Shown: positions 20,954-30,263, counted from the stretch's first letter. The stretch: DNA of 64,000 bases from Streptomyces sp. V3I8 (GCF_030817535.1 NZ_JAUSZL010000002.1:7998001-8062000), one strand, 5' to 3'. Program-made: numbers and translations. Notes: generated by a model from the letters alone, not told the origin.

Positions 20954-22523
20954 ATGTTCCATCCCGGACGCACACTCAAGGCCCTGCTGCTGCCACTGGC
21001 AGCAGGCCTCGCCCTCACCCTGCTCCCCGCGCAGAGCGCCGACGCGGCCACCACCCTCACCAACCCCGGCTTCGAGTCCGACGGCACCGGCACGGCCACC
21101 CCGGCCGGCTGGTCCACCTACTCCGCCGCGGGCCAGAACGCCGCCTCGTTCACCGAGTCCGGCGGCCGCACCGGCAGCTACCGCCTCACCCACCACTCGG
21201 CCGCCGCCTACAAGGTGGAGACCTACCAGTACCTCTCCGGCCTCACCAACGGCACCTACAAGCTGACCGCCTGGGTCCGCTCGGGCGGCGGCCAGAACTC
21301 CGCGTACCTCGCGCTCAAGAACTGCGGGGGCGCGGAACAGCGCACCGACCTCCCGGTCTCGTCCAGCGGCTGGCTCCGTATCGTCGCCTCGGTCGCGGTG
21401 ACGAACAACCGGTGCACGATCGCCGTCAACTCCGACGCGAAGGCGGGCAACTGGCTCAACGTGGACGACCTAGACCTTCACGGCCGGGTCGACCGGACTG
21501 GCCGTCAAGGGCTCGGACGTGTCCTCGCTCGCCAAGAGCGAGGCCAAGGGCGGGGTGTACAGGAACAGCTCCGGCACGGCCGGTGACGCCCTCGCCATCC
21601 TCAAGTCCGCCGGGCAGAACTACGCCCGCCTCAAGGTGTGGGTGAATCCCGCCGACGGCTACAACGACAAGGCGCGCGTCCTCGCGACCGCCAAGCGCGT
21701 CAAGGCGCAGGGCATGAAGCTTCTCGTCGACTTCCACTACTCGGACACCTGGGCCGATCCGGGCGCCCAGTCCAAGCCCGCCGCCTGGTCCGGCCATTCC
21801 TACAGCCGGCTCAGGACCGACGTCCACAACCACACGTACGACGTCCTGAACGCCCTGAAGGCCCAGGGCACCACGGCCGACATGGTGCAGGTGGGCAACG
21901 AGATCAACGGCGGCATGCTCTGGAACGAGGGCTCCACCTCGAACTGGCCGCAGCTCGCCGGACTGCTCAACTCGGGCTACGACGCGGTCAAGGCGGTCAG
22001 CCCGGGCACGACCGTGGCGATCCACCTCGCCAAGGGCGGCGACCTGGCCGGCACCCGCTGGTGGTTCGACAACGCGGTGTCCAACGGCGTGAAGTTCGAT
22101 GTCGTCGGGCTGTCCTACTACGGCTACTGGCACGGCACGCTCGCCGACTTCCAGACGACCCTGGACGACACGGCGTCCCGTTACGGCAAGCCGGTGTACC
22201 TCGCCGAGACGGCCTATCCCTTCCGGCTGGACAGCGAGGACCCCACCGAGAACATCATCGACCTCGCGAGCGAACTCGTCCCCGGCTACGCCGCCTCGAC
22301 GGCCGGCCAGACGCAGTGGATGAAGGACGTGGCGAGCATCGTGGAGGCCGTCCCGAACGGCCGCGGCCTCGGCATCTTCTACTGGGAGTCCACCTGGACC
22401 GCGGTGACCGGCAACGGCTGGGACCCGGCGGACCCCTCGTCCGGCAACGGCTGGGAGAACCAGGCCCTGTTCGGGTACGACGACAGGGCGCTGCCGGCGA
22501 TGGCGTGGTTCGGCCACCGGTGA
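20954..22523 (+). pseudogene. arabinogalactan endo-beta-1,4-galactanase, GH53, frameshifted
   Basis: Extracellular endo-galactanase split into two frames. The first part (20954-21586) has a signal peptide (ending AQSADA) and a jelly-roll carbohydrate-binding-like domain (about 33-172). The second (open from about 21474 to 22523) is a complete GH53 barrel with the acid/base Glu in VQVGNEINGG and the nucleophile in YLAETAYPF. Removing one base, A21472 in CCTAGACC, restores a continuous 522-codon frame reading NVDDLTFTAGSTGLAVKG across the joint. Both catalytic residues are intact and no other damage is seen, so the lesion is very recent or a sequencing error. Its place beside the galactan importer fits. 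Confidence 0.88.
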
Positions 22524-22591
22524 CGCTCCGAGGGCGGACGCGGGTGTGACGAAGGGGAGCCGGCCTCCGTCGCACCCGCGTCCGCCCTCCC

Positions 22592-24106
22592 TCACCCGTC
22601 GCGCCGGAACGGCTCGCGCAGCTTGAACTTCTGCAGCTTCCCGGTCGCCGTACGCGGCAGGGACTCCACGAAGTCGATCCGCTTGGGCGTCTTGAAACCG
22701 GCGAGTCGCGTACGGCAGTGGGCGATCAGCTCGTCGGCGGTGACACCGGATCCGTCCGCCACCACGAGCGCGGTCACCGCCTCGCCCCACTTGGCGTCCG
22801 GGATGCCGATGACCGCCACCTCGCGGACCGCCGGATGCGAGGTGATCACGTCCTCCACCTCGATCGAGGAGACGTTCTCGCCGCCCGAGATGATGACGTC
22901 CTTCTTGCGGTCGGAGATCACCAGGTACCCCTCGTCGTCGAGGTAACCGCCGTCCCCGGTGTGGAACCAGCCGCCGGCCTGGGCCTTCGCCGTCTCCTCG
23001 GGCTGCTCCCAGTAGCCCTCCAGGTTGTGGTTGGACGCGGTCAGCACCTCCCCGTCCCCGTCGACGTCCACGCGTACGCCGAGCGCGGGCACGCCGGCCC
23101 GCCCGAGCCTGCGGGCACGCTCTCCGGGTTCCAGGCCGTCCCACTCCGCGCGGCCGCGGTTGACCGTGACGAGCGGCGAGGTCTCGGTCAGCCCGTAGAT
23201 CTGGATGAACTCCCAGCCCAGCTCGACCGTCACCCGCTCGATCGTGCGGGTCGGGGGCGGCGCGCCCGCGCAGACGATACGGACCCGGTCGCGGCCGGGG
23301 ATCCGACCCTCCCAGTCCGCGGCGGCGTCGAGCACGGTGTTCAGGACGGCCGGCGCCGCGCACATCAGGGTGACGCCGTGCCGCTCGACGCGGCGCAGGA
23401 TCTCGGCCCCGTCGACCTGGCGGAGCACGATGTGCCGGCCGCCGACGCCCGTGACGCCGTACGGCATGCCCCAGCCGTTGGCGTGGAACATCGGGAGGGT
23501 GTGCAGATAGACGTCACGGTCGCTGATCGTGGTGTGCAGCCCGAACACGGCGGCGTTCAGCCACAGGTTGCGGTGCGTGAGCCGAACCCCCTTGGGGCGG
23601 GCGGTCGTTCCGGACGTGTAGTTGACGCTGGCCGTCGCCCCCTCGTCCGGCTCCGCCCACTCCCGCGGCTCGGCCCCGTGCAGGAACAGGTCCTCGTCGT
23701 CACCGAGGACGAACCTGTGCTTGACGTCGAGCGAGTCGAGCACCGCCGCGCAGGAGGCGTCCGCGTAGACGACCGAGGCGCCGGAGTGCCGCACGATGTA
23801 GTCGATCTCCGACCGCGTGAGCCGGAAGTTCACCGGTACGAGGACGCGCCCCCAGCCGGAGACACCGAAGAACGACGTCAGCAGGCGCGCCGAGTTCTGC
23901 GAGACCACCGCGACCCGGCCGCCCACCGGGACGTCCAGCCGGTCGAGCTTCGCCGCCTGCGCGCGGGCGAGTGCCGCCAGCTCCCGGTAGGTGACGTCGC
24001 CGAGACCCGGTCCGGGCTGGTCCGGTTCGTCGACGACGGCGACGCGGTCCGGATAGACATGGGCCGCACGGTCGAGGAAGTCACGGACGGTCAACGGGTA
24101 GTACAC
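22592..24106 (-). CDS. AMP-dependent acyl-CoA ligase
   Basis: 504-residue adenylate-forming enzyme that activates a carboxylic acid as acyl-AMP and then acyl-CoA. The P-loop-like A3 motif is NYTSGTTARPKGV, A5 is YGLTETSPL, A8 contains GWFHTGDGGYLDDEGYLVISDRKKDVI, and the catalytic Lys is in PRTATGKLQKFKL near the end. GTG at 24106 is chosen because GGAGGT stands 6 bases upstream; the open frame beyond it is not conserved. It resembles medium/long-chain fatty acyl-CoA synthetases. The substrate is not given by the neighbours. Confidence 0.92.
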   Translation of the reverse strand: MYYPLTVRDFLDRAAHVYPDRVAVVDEPDQPGPGLGDVTYRELAALARAQAAKLDRLDVPVGGRVAVVSQNSARLLTSFFGVSGWGRVLVPVNFRLTRSEIDYIVRHSGASVVYADASCAAVLDSLDVKHRFVLGDDEDLFLHGAEPREWAEPDEGATASVNYTSGTTARPKGVRLTHRNLWLNAAVFGLHTTISDRDVYLHTLPMFHANGWGMPYGVTGVGGRHIVLRQVDGAEILRRVERHGVTLMCAAPAVLNTVLDAAADWEGRIPGRDRVRIVCAGAPPPTRTIERVTVELGWEFIQIYGLTETSPLVTVNRGRAEWDGLEPGERARRLGRAGVPALGVRVDVDGDGEVLTASNHNLEGYWEQPEETAKAQAGGWFHTGDGGYLDDEGYLVISDRKKDVIISGGENVSSIEVEDVITSHPAVREVAVIGIPDAKWGEAVTALVVADGSGVTADELIAHCRTRLAGFKTPKRIDFVESLPRTATGKLQKFKLREPFRRDG

Positions 24107-24217
24107 GACAGCACCTCCGGGTCGGTGTTTCCTTCCTACCTCGCCGGACCACCGCCGTACCCTCCGTGGACCCGTTGCGCATCGGCACGGCCTCGGAGTA
24201 CCGTCCGACACACCTAT

Positions 24218-24229
24218 TCAATATGTTGA
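24218..24229. promoter_or_regulatory. AT-rich palindrome between divergent genes
   Basis: TCAATATGTTGA (arms TCAA/TTGA) in an AT-rich stretch between the acyl-CoA ligase and the NTF2-like gene. It is a candidate operator or promoter region; no adjacent regulator identifies the binding protein. Confidence 0.35.
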
Positions 24230-24298
24230 GTATGAGCAGGGGCGCGAGTGCCCGCACGGGCTGCCCGTACGAGCGATGAGAGAGTTCAGAGGTGGACG

Positions 24299-24697
24299 AT
24301 GACGCACCCCTTCCGCAAGGCGGTCGAGGACGGCGACCACGCGGCCCTGGTCGACCTGCTCGCCGAGGACGTCGTGTTCACCAGCCCGGTGGTCTTCAAG
24401 CCGTACGCCGGAAAGCCGGTCACCTCCGCGATCCTGGGCGCCGTCATGGAGGTGTTCGAGGAATTCCGCTACGTCCGGGAGATCGCGGACTCCGGCGGCC
24501 GTGACCTCGCCCTCGTCTTCGAGGCCCGGGTGGGGGACCGTACCCTCCAGGGCTGCGACTTCCTGCACTTCGACGAGAGCGGCCGGGTCGACGACTTCAC
24601 GGTCATGGTCCGTCCCCTGTCGGCGGCCCAGGCGCTGCAGGAGGCGATGGCGGCCCGCTTCGACGCCGTCGCCGCGAACGCGGCGGGTGCGTCCTGA
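24299..24697 (+). CDS. NTF2-like (SnoaL-type) protein
   Basis: 132-residue cone-fold protein of the nuclear-transport-factor-2-like superfamily, members of which are isomerases, dehydratases or ligand binders. HPFRKAVEDGDHAALVDLLAEDVVFTSPV is the typical N-terminal helix-strand pattern, and CDFLHFDESGRVDDFTVMVRP the conserved closing strands. An AGAGGT ribosome site precedes the ATG. The function cannot be deduced from the sequence. Confidence 0.82.
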   Translation: MTHPFRKAVEDGDHAALVDLLAEDVVFTSPVVFKPYAGKPVTSAILGAVMEVFEEFRYVREIADSGGRDLALVFEARVGDRTLQGCDFLHFDESGRVDDFTVMVRPLSAAQALQEAMAARFDAVAANAAGAS

Positions 24698-24749
24698 CCG
24701 CCACCGGGAGTTAGCCTGATCTCCTGCCACGACCGGGAGACACGCACGT

Positions 24750-25259
24750 ATGACCACCCCTCGCCCCGAGACGGCGGACGGCCTCGGAGGACCTTCCGTG
24801 CCCGCCCGGCGGGAACCGGTGCTGCGGGGGCAGTGGTCCGTGGTGGCGGCGGTCTCGGTGGGCGGCGCGGCCGGCGCGTCGGCGCGCTACGGGGCCGCCC
24901 TGCTCTGGCCGGGAAGCAGGGGCGGCTTCCCCTGGACCACGTTCTGGGTCAACGTCGTGGGCTGTTTCGTGATCGGCGTCCTCATGGTCCTGGTCACCGA
25001 GGTGTGGGCGCCCCACCGGCTGGTCCGCCCCTTCTTCGGCACCGGGGTGCTCGGCGGCTTCACCACCTTCTCGACGTACGCCGTCGACATCCAGCGGCTG
25101 CTGGACGCCGGCCGGCCCCGTACCGCCCTGGTCTACCTCGCGGTCACCCTCGTGGCGACGCTCGCGGCGGTCCGGCTGGCCGTCGCGGTGACGCGCGTCC
25201 GCGCGCGACGGTCGGGGTGGGGAGCCGCCGCGGCCGCCGAGGGCGAGGGCTCCTCGTGA
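24750..25259 (+). CDS. crcB: fluoride channel CrcB/Fluc, first subunit
   Basis: 169-residue membrane protein with four helices after an N-terminal cytoplasmic tail. Fluc channels export F- as dual-topology dimers. Family motifs are visible: [11 protein letters not shown], the Asn of FWVNVVGCF, and [12 protein letters not shown], which contains the Phe and Thr/Ser residues lining the pores. The next gene is a second Fluc protein overlapping by 4 bp, so the channel is probably a heterodimer of oppositely oriented subunits. Confidence 0.93.
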   Translation: MTTPRPETADGLGGPSVPARREPVLRGQWSVVAAVSVGGAAGASARYGAALLWPGSRGGFPWTTFWVNVVGCFVIGVLMVLVTEVWAPHRLVRPFFGTGVLGGFTTFSTYAVDIQRLLDAGRPRTALVYLAVTLVATLAAVRLAVAVTRVRARRSGWGAAAAAEGEGSS

Positions 25260-25630
25260 ACTGGTTGCTGGTGATCGCCGGCGCCATGATCGGCGCACCC
25301 CTGCGCCATCTCACCGACCGCGCGGTGCGGTCCCGGTACGGTTCCGCCTTCCCCTGGGGCACCTTCACGGTGAACGTCACCGGCTGCCTGATCCTCGGCA
25401 CCCTGACCGGCGCGGCCGCGGCGGGAGCGGCCTCCTCCCACCTCCAGCTGCTGCTCGGCACGGGCCTGTGCGGCGCCCTCACCACGTACTCGACGTTCTC
25501 GTACGAGACCCTGCGCCTGGCCGAGAGCGGGGCCCGCCTCCACGCCGGCCTCAACGCGGTCGCGAGCGTGGCGGCGGGCCTGGGAGCCGCGTTCGCGGGT
25601 GTCACGGCGGCCGAGGCGATCTGGGGATGA
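25256..25630 (+). CDS. crcB: fluoride channel CrcB/Fluc, second subunit
   Basis: 124-residue partner of the preceding gene, starting at GTG inside its stop codon (GTGA overlap). Motifs: [15 protein letters not shown], the Asn of [10 protein letters not shown], and [13 protein letters not shown]. Its N-terminus is shorter and has a different charge pattern, as expected of a subunit with the opposite orientation in the membrane. Translational coupling ensures equal amounts of the two chains. Confidence 0.93.
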   Translation: MNWLLVIAGAMIGAPLRHLTDRAVRSRYGSAFPWGTFTVNVTGCLILGTLTGAAAAGAASSHLQLLLGTGLCGALTTYSTFSYETLRLAESGARLHAGLNAVASVAAGLGAAFAGVTAAEAIWG

Positions 25631-25778
25631 GCGCGGCGGCCGCTCCCGAAGAGCGGGGCGGCCCGGCCGGTGGCTCGTCCGCGTCCCACGGTGAGCACCT
25701 GTCCGGCCGGCACCTGTGCGCCGTTCCTCGCAGGGGCAACCTTGACAGTCGCCTCCCGCGCCCCGGAGGATCACCCCC

Positions 25779-26537
25779 GTGAACCTGTCAGACAGCCAGA
25801 CAGCCGGCTCCGTACCGCCGCCGAGGCGCATCAGCGCCATGGAGGCCGTGCTCGGGCACCTGCGTGGCGCCATCGAGCGCGGTGAGTACGCCGTGGGGGA
25901 CAAGCTGCCCTCCGAGGCGGAGCTGTGCCGGCGGCTGGAGGTCAGCCGGCCCGTGCTGCGCGAGGCGCTGCGCGCCCTGCAGACCATGGGGCTGACCGTG
26001 TCCCGGACCGGCAAGGGCACGTTCGTCGTGTCGAGCGGCCCCGTCGAGAACCCCACCTTCGGCGACTACACGGCCAGTGACCTGATGGAGGTACGGCGGC
26101 ACGTCGAGATCCCGGTGGCCGGGTACGCCGCCGTGCGCCGGACACCCGAGGACCTCGACCACCTGGCCCGCCTGCTCGACCGGATGGAGCGCGAACGGGA
26201 CACCACCGCGTGGGCCGCCATGGACACGCTGTTCCACCTCGCCGTGGCGCAGGCCGCACAGAATCCGGTCTTCCGCCGCGTCATCGAGGAGATCCGGGAC
26301 GCGCTGGCCCGGCAGTCGGCGTTCCTCAACGAGCTCGGCGGCCGTCGCGAGCAGTCCGACCGCGAACACCGTGCCATCGTCGACGCCCTCGTCGACGGCA
26401 GCGCACCCGACGCGACCGAGGCGATGGCACACCACCTCGACCGGGTCGGGACGACCCTCACCGCGATCGTGCGCCCCGGACGCACCGGGCGCACCGATCA
26501 GGCGGACACCCCCACAGAAGGCGAAACACAGGCGTGA
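25779..26537 (+). CDS. FadR/GntR-family (FCD) regulator of the asparagine locus
   Basis: 252 residues. The winged-helix domain (about 25-90) reads AIERGEYAVGDKLPSEAELCRRLEVSRPVLREALRAL, and the C-terminal FCD effector domain has the metal-binding His pattern (D-x3-H in LFHLAVAQA, then EHRAIVDAL and AMAHHLD). GTG at 25779 has a GGAGGA ribosome site 8 bases upstream. It is cotranscribed with the permease and asparaginase (GTGA and ATGA overlaps), so it probably senses an amino acid or a product of the pathway. A perfect palindrome lies in its first codons. Confidence 0.9.
   Translation: MNLSDSQTAGSVPPPRRISAMEAVLGHLRGAIERGEYAVGDKLPSEAELCRRLEVSRPVLREALRALQTMGLTVSRTGKGTFVVSSGPVENPTFGDYTASDLMEVRRHVEIPVAGYAAVRRTPEDLDHLARLLDRMERERDTTAWAAMDTLFHLAVAQAAQNPVFRRVIEEIRDALARQSAFLNELGGRREQSDREHRAIVDALVDGSAPDATEAMAHHLDRVGTTLTAIVRPGRTGRTDQADTPTEGETQA
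25785..25795. promoter_or_regulatory. GntR operator-like palindrome
   Basis: CTGTCAGACAG, a perfect 11-bp palindrome overlapping codons 3-6 of the GntR gene; it resembles FadR-subfamily operators. If the true start is downstream at MEAVLGHL, the site would be in the leader. Confidence 0.5.
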
Positions 26538-27994
26538 GCGAGCAGTACCTCGAAGAACAGACAGGACGGGCAGGGAAGGAGGGGAGGGCGGGCGGTCACG
26601 TCGACGCCGGTGACGCGGGGTACAGCAAGTCCCTGAAGTCCCGGCACGTCAACATGATCGCCATCGGCGGGGCCATCGGCACCGGCCTCTTCCTCGGCGC
26701 CGGCGGCCGGCTCGCCGACGCGGGCCCGTCGCTCTTCATCGCGTACGCCGTCTGCGGGATCTTCGCCTTCCTGGTCGTGCGGGCCCTCGGCGAACTCGTC
26801 CTGTACCGGCCGTCCTCGGGCGCCTTCGTGTCGTACGCGCGGGAGTTCCTCGGCGAGAAGGGCGCCTACACCGCGGGCTGGATGTACTTCCTGAACTGGG
26901 CGACCACCGGCGTCGCGGACATCACCGCGGTCGCCACCTACACCCACTACTGGGGCATGTTCTCCGACATCCCGCAGTGGGTGATCGCCCTGGTCGCGCT
27001 GACGGTCGTGCTCACCGTGAACCTCATCTCCGTGAAGATCTTCGGAGAGCTGGAGTTCTGGTTCGCGATCGTCAAGGTGGGCGCGCTCGTCGCCTTCATG
27101 CTGATCGGGATCTTCGTGCTGGTCACCCGGCAGCCCGTCGACGGAGCCGTCCCCGGCCCGTCCCTCGTCGGCGACAACGGCGGCCTCTTCCCCAACGGCC
27201 TGCTGCCGATGCTGCTGATCGTCCAGGGCGTCGTCTTCGCGTACGCCTCCGTCGAACTGGTCGGCGTCGCGGCGGGCGAGACGGAGAACCCCGAGAAGAT
27301 CCTGCCGAAGGCCATCAACTCGATCATGTGGCGTGTCGGGCTCTTCTACGTCGGCTCGGTGCTGCTGCTGTCCATGCTGCTGCCCTGGAACACGTACACC
27401 GCCGGGGAGAGCCCCTTCGTGACCGTGCTCTCCCGCATCGGCATCCCGGCCGCGGGCGGCGTGATGAACCTCGTCGTGATGACCGCCGCCATGTCCAGCC
27501 TCAACTCCGGGCTCTACTCGACCGGCCGCATCCTGCGCTCCATGTCGGTGTCCGGCTCGGCGCCCCGGTTCACCTCCGTGATGAGCCGCAGCCAGGTCCC
27601 GTACGGCGGAATCCTGCTCACCAGCGGCATCTGCGTACTCGGGGTCGGGCTCAACTTCGTCGTCCCCGCCGACGCCTTCGAGATCGTGCTCAACTTCGCG
27701 GCACTCGGCATCCTCGCCACCTGGGGCATGATCATGATCTGTCATCTGCAGTTCTGGCGGAAGACCGAGGAGGGCGAGCTGGACCGCCCGGCCTACCGGC
27801 TGCCGGGCTCGCCCTGGACCGAACTCGTGACCCTCGTCTTCCTCGCCGCCGTGCTCGTCCTCATGTACGCGGACGGGGGAGCGGGCCGTACGACGGTGCT
27901 GTGCCTGCCGCTGATCGCGGCGGCGCTGGTGGCGGGCTGGTACGGGGTACGCGGCCGGGTCGCGGCCGTGCGCAAGAACGGGGTGGACGCATGA
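26534..27994 (+). CDS. ansP: L-asparagine permease
   Basis: 486-residue APC-superfamily transporter with twelve predicted helices. The start of helix 1 (SRHVNMIAIGGAIGTGLFLG) carries the GxGTG motif that binds the amino acid backbone. The sequence from YSKSL through GGRLADAGPSLF is that of AnsP-type permeases. The neighbouring asparaginase and regulator support asparagine as substrate, though other neutral amino acids are possible. It starts at GTG overlapping the stop of the regulator. Confidence 0.9.
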   Translation: MSEQYLEEQTGRAGKEGRAGGHVDAGDAGYSKSLKSRHVNMIAIGGAIGTGLFLGAGGRLADAGPSLFIAYAVCGIFAFLVVRALGELVLYRPSSGAFVSYAREFLGEKGAYTAGWMYFLNWATTGVADITAVATYTHYWGMFSDIPQWVIALVALTVVLTVNLISVKIFGELEFWFAIVKVGALVAFMLIGIFVLVTRQPVDGAVPGPSLVGDNGGLFPNGLLPMLLIVQGVVFAYASVELVGVAAGETENPEKILPKAINSIMWRVGLFYVGSVLLLSMLLPWNTYTAGESPFVTVLSRIGIPAAGGVMNLVVMTAAMSSLNSGLYSTGRILRSMSVSGSAPRFTSVMSRSQVPYGGILLTSGICVLGVGLNFVVPADAFEIVLNFAALGILATWGMIMICHLQFWRKTEEGELDRPAYRLPGSPWTELVTLVFLAAVLVLMYADGGAGRTTVLCLPLIAAALVAGWYGVRGRVAAVRKNGVDA

Positions 27995-29019
27995 GCATCG
28001 ACGCCCTCGCCGGGTGCGGGAGTTCACTCGCCGCCGCGCCCCCCGTCCGGGAACCGCTGCACGCGCCCGTCGCCCATCTCGTCCGCGGGGGTGTCATCGA
28101 GGGCGTCCACTACGGTTCGGTGGTCGTGCTGGCCGCCGACGGGAGCGTGGAGCTGCAGACCGGCGACGTGGAAGCGGCCTTCTACCCGCGTTCGGCGCTC
28201 AAGCCGGTGCAGGCGGTGGCGATGGTCCGGGCGGGGCTGCCGCTCGAGGGGGACCTGCTGTCCCTGGCCGCGGCCAGCCACTCCGGCGAGGAGCGCCATC
28301 TCGCCGGTACGCGGCGGATCCTGGAACTCGCCGGTCTGACCGAGGACGATCTGCGCAACGTCCCGGACCTGCCCTTCGACCCGGTCGTACGGGAGGACTG
28401 GGTGCGCGCGGGGCGACTGCCGTCGAGGCTCGCGCAGAACTGCTCGGGCAAGCACGCGGCGATGCTGTACACGGCGCGGCTGAACGGGTGGTCGCTGGAC
28501 GACTACCTCGATCCCGCGCATCCGCTCCAGCAGGCGATCGCGGAGATCGTCGAGGACCTGACCGGGCAGGGCATCGCGCAGGTCACGGTCGACGGGTGCG
28601 GGGCTCCGCTGTTCGCCGTCTCCCTGCACGGCCTGGCGCGGGCGGCCGCCCGGATCACGACGGCCCCGTCCGGTACGCCCGAGGCGCGGGTCGCCGACGC
28701 GATGCGCCTGCACGCCGAGATGGCGTCCGGGTCGGGGCGGGACGTGGCCGCGCTGATGCGCGCGGTGCCGGGGCTGCTGGCCAAGGACGGCTTCGAGGGC
28801 GTGCAGGTCGCCGCGCTGCCGGACGGGCGGGCGGTCGCGGTGAAGATAGCGGACGGGGCGGACCGGGCGCGGATCCCCGTGGCCGCGGCGGCGCTGGCCC
28901 GGGCGGGGGTGCCCGCGGAGGCGCTGACGGAGTTCGCCGGGGCGCCGCTGCTGGGCGGCGGCGCGGTGGTCGGCCACATCCGCCCGACCCGGGCACTGGA
29001 CCCACTCACCCGCCTCTGA
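27991..29019 (+). CDS. asparaginase (PF06089 type)
   Basis: 342-residue hydrolase converting L-asparagine to aspartate and ammonia. It belongs to the Asparaginase_II family of actinobacteria and rhizobia, not to the classical bacterial type I/II enzymes. Visible stretches include SALKPVQAVAMVRAG, AASHSGEERHLAGTR, LAQNCSGKHAAMLY and TVDGCGAPLFAVSLHGLARA, which contain the conserved Ser-Lys pairs and Cys of the active site. No signal peptide. An ATGA overlap couples it to the permease: uptake followed by hydrolysis. Confidence 0.92.
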   Translation: MSIDALAGCGSSLAAAPPVREPLHAPVAHLVRGGVIEGVHYGSVVVLAADGSVELQTGDVEAAFYPRSALKPVQAVAMVRAGLPLEGDLLSLAAASHSGEERHLAGTRRILELAGLTEDDLRNVPDLPFDPVVREDWVRAGRLPSRLAQNCSGKHAAMLYTARLNGWSLDDYLDPAHPLQQAIAEIVEDLTGQGIAQVTVDGCGAPLFAVSLHGLARAAARITTAPSGTPEARVADAMRLHAEMASGSGRDVAALMRAVPGLLAKDGFEGVQVAALPDGRAVAVKIADGADRARIPVAAAALARAGVPAEALTEFAGAPLLGGGAVVGHIRPTRALDPLTRL

Positions 29020-29060
29020 CCACCACCGACCGCACGGTTCCTCCGCCCCGGCCCCGCCCC

Positions 29061-29230
29061 CAGGGGCGCGGGGAACTGCGCGCGCAACCCCTGCGGTGCC
29101 GCAGCATGACGGCGAGCTCGACCCGGCCCCCGCCCGCAGGGGCGCGGGGAACTGCGCGCGCAACCCCCACGGCCCGCCACTGTCTCCACAGCCCCGCCCC
29201 CACATCCTCAGGGGCGCGGGGAACCGCGCG
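29061..29230. repeat. three copies of a GC-rich interspersed element
   Basis: The gap between asparaginase and glutaminase holds three copies of CAGGGGCGCGGGGAACTGCG or close variants at 29061-29090, 29137-29168 and 29209-29230, at intervals of about 75 bases. The same element is found at 6686 (reverse), 52666 and four times near 62600-62780. The element is common between Streptomyces genes; it can form hairpins with the flanking GCCCC runs and may act in termination. Confidence 0.85.
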
Positions 29231-29282
29231 GCCAACCCCACCCACCCGTACCGGACCGCCCCCCTCCGGCCAGGGGAGCGGC

Positions 29283-30218
29283 ATGATGGTGATCATGCGC
29301 TCGACCCTCACCTTCCAGCCCGTTCTCGACCGCATCGCCGCCGAGATCGCACGGTCCCCCGCCCGTGGCCGCCCCGCCGACTACATCCCGGCCCTCGCCG
29401 CCTGCGACCCGGCCCGGTTCGGGATGGCCGTCGCGGAGCTGGACGGCACGGTGTACGGCGTCGGCGACTGGCGGCAGCCGTTCTCGACGCAGTCCATCAC
29501 CAAGGTCTTCACCCTCGCCCTGGACCTGGCCCGCGAGGCGGACGAGCTCTGGGAGCACGTCGGCCGCGAGCCCTCCGGCAACCCCTTCAACTCCCTCGTC
29601 CAGCTGGAGTACGAGAACGGCATCCCCCGCAACCCCTTCATCAACGCCGGTGCCCTCGTCGTCACCGACCGCCTGCACACCCGGACCGGCGACGCGGCAG
29701 GCACCCTCCTCGACTTCCTGCGCGCGGAGAGCGGCAACGACGGCCTCTCCATCGACGAGGACGTCGCCGCCTCCGAGGCCGCCCACGGCGACCGCAACGC
29801 GGCGCTCGGCCACTTCATGGCCTCGTACGGGAACATCGACAACCCGGTCCCGGTGCTCCTGGACGAGTACTTCCGCCAGTGCTCCGTCGAGGCCTCCTGC
29901 GCCGACCTGGCCCTGGCCACCGGCTTCCTCGCCCGCCACGGCATCCGCTCCGACGGCTCCCGCCTCCTGACGCAGAGCCAGGCCAAGCAGGTCAACGCGG
30001 TCATGCTGACGTGCGGCACGTACGACGCGGCCGGCGAGTTCGCCTACCGCGTCGGCCTGCCCGGCAAGAGCGGCGTCGGCGGCGGGGTCATCGCCGTCGT
30101 CCCCGGCCGCTGCACGCTCTGCGCGTGGAGCCCGGGCCTGGACGAACACGGCAACTCGGTGGCGGGCGTCGCGGCCCTGGACCGTTTCACGACCCTCACG
30201 GGTCTGTCGGTGTTCTGA
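29283..30218 (+). CDS. glsA: glutaminase A
   Basis: 311-residue serine-dependent hydrolase converting glutamine to glutamate and ammonia. Catalytic Ser and Lys lie in FSTQSITKVF (SxxK); other conserved stretches are GNPFNSLVQLEYENGIPRNP, NAGALVVTD, YFRQCSVEASC and the pocket motif GLPGKSGVGGG. Several ATG codons stand close together (29283, 29286, 29295); 29283 is chosen because GGGGAG lies 5 bases upstream. It is separated from the asparagine operon by 263 bp of repeats and probably has its own promoter. Confidence 0.93.
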   Translation: MMVIMRSTLTFQPVLDRIAAEIARSPARGRPADYIPALAACDPARFGMAVAELDGTVYGVGDWRQPFSTQSITKVFTLALDLAREADELWEHVGREPSGNPFNSLVQLEYENGIPRNPFINAGALVVTDRLHTRTGDAAGTLLDFLRAESGNDGLSIDEDVAASEAAHGDRNAALGHFMASYGNIDNPVPVLLDEYFRQCSVEASCADLALATGFLARHGIRSDGSRLLTQSQAKQVNAVMLTCGTYDAAGEFAYRVGLPGKSGVGGGVIAVVPGRCTLCAWSPGLDEHGNSVAGVAALDRFTTLTGLSVF

Positions 30219-30263
30219 CGGCGGGGGACGGGACGGCCGGGGCGCCGGTCCGTCCGTCCGGGG

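Noticed and set aside
19026..20975. 649-codon open frame antisense to the beta-galactosidase
   Set aside because: Val/Arg/Gly-rich with no domain; shadow of the GH42 gene.
24640..24749. Possible fluoride (crcB) riboswitch before the Fluc genes
   Set aside because: GGCGATGG and CTGATCTCCTGCC resemble parts of the motif, but the pseudoknot pairing does not form and the first part is coding sequence of the NTF2-like gene.
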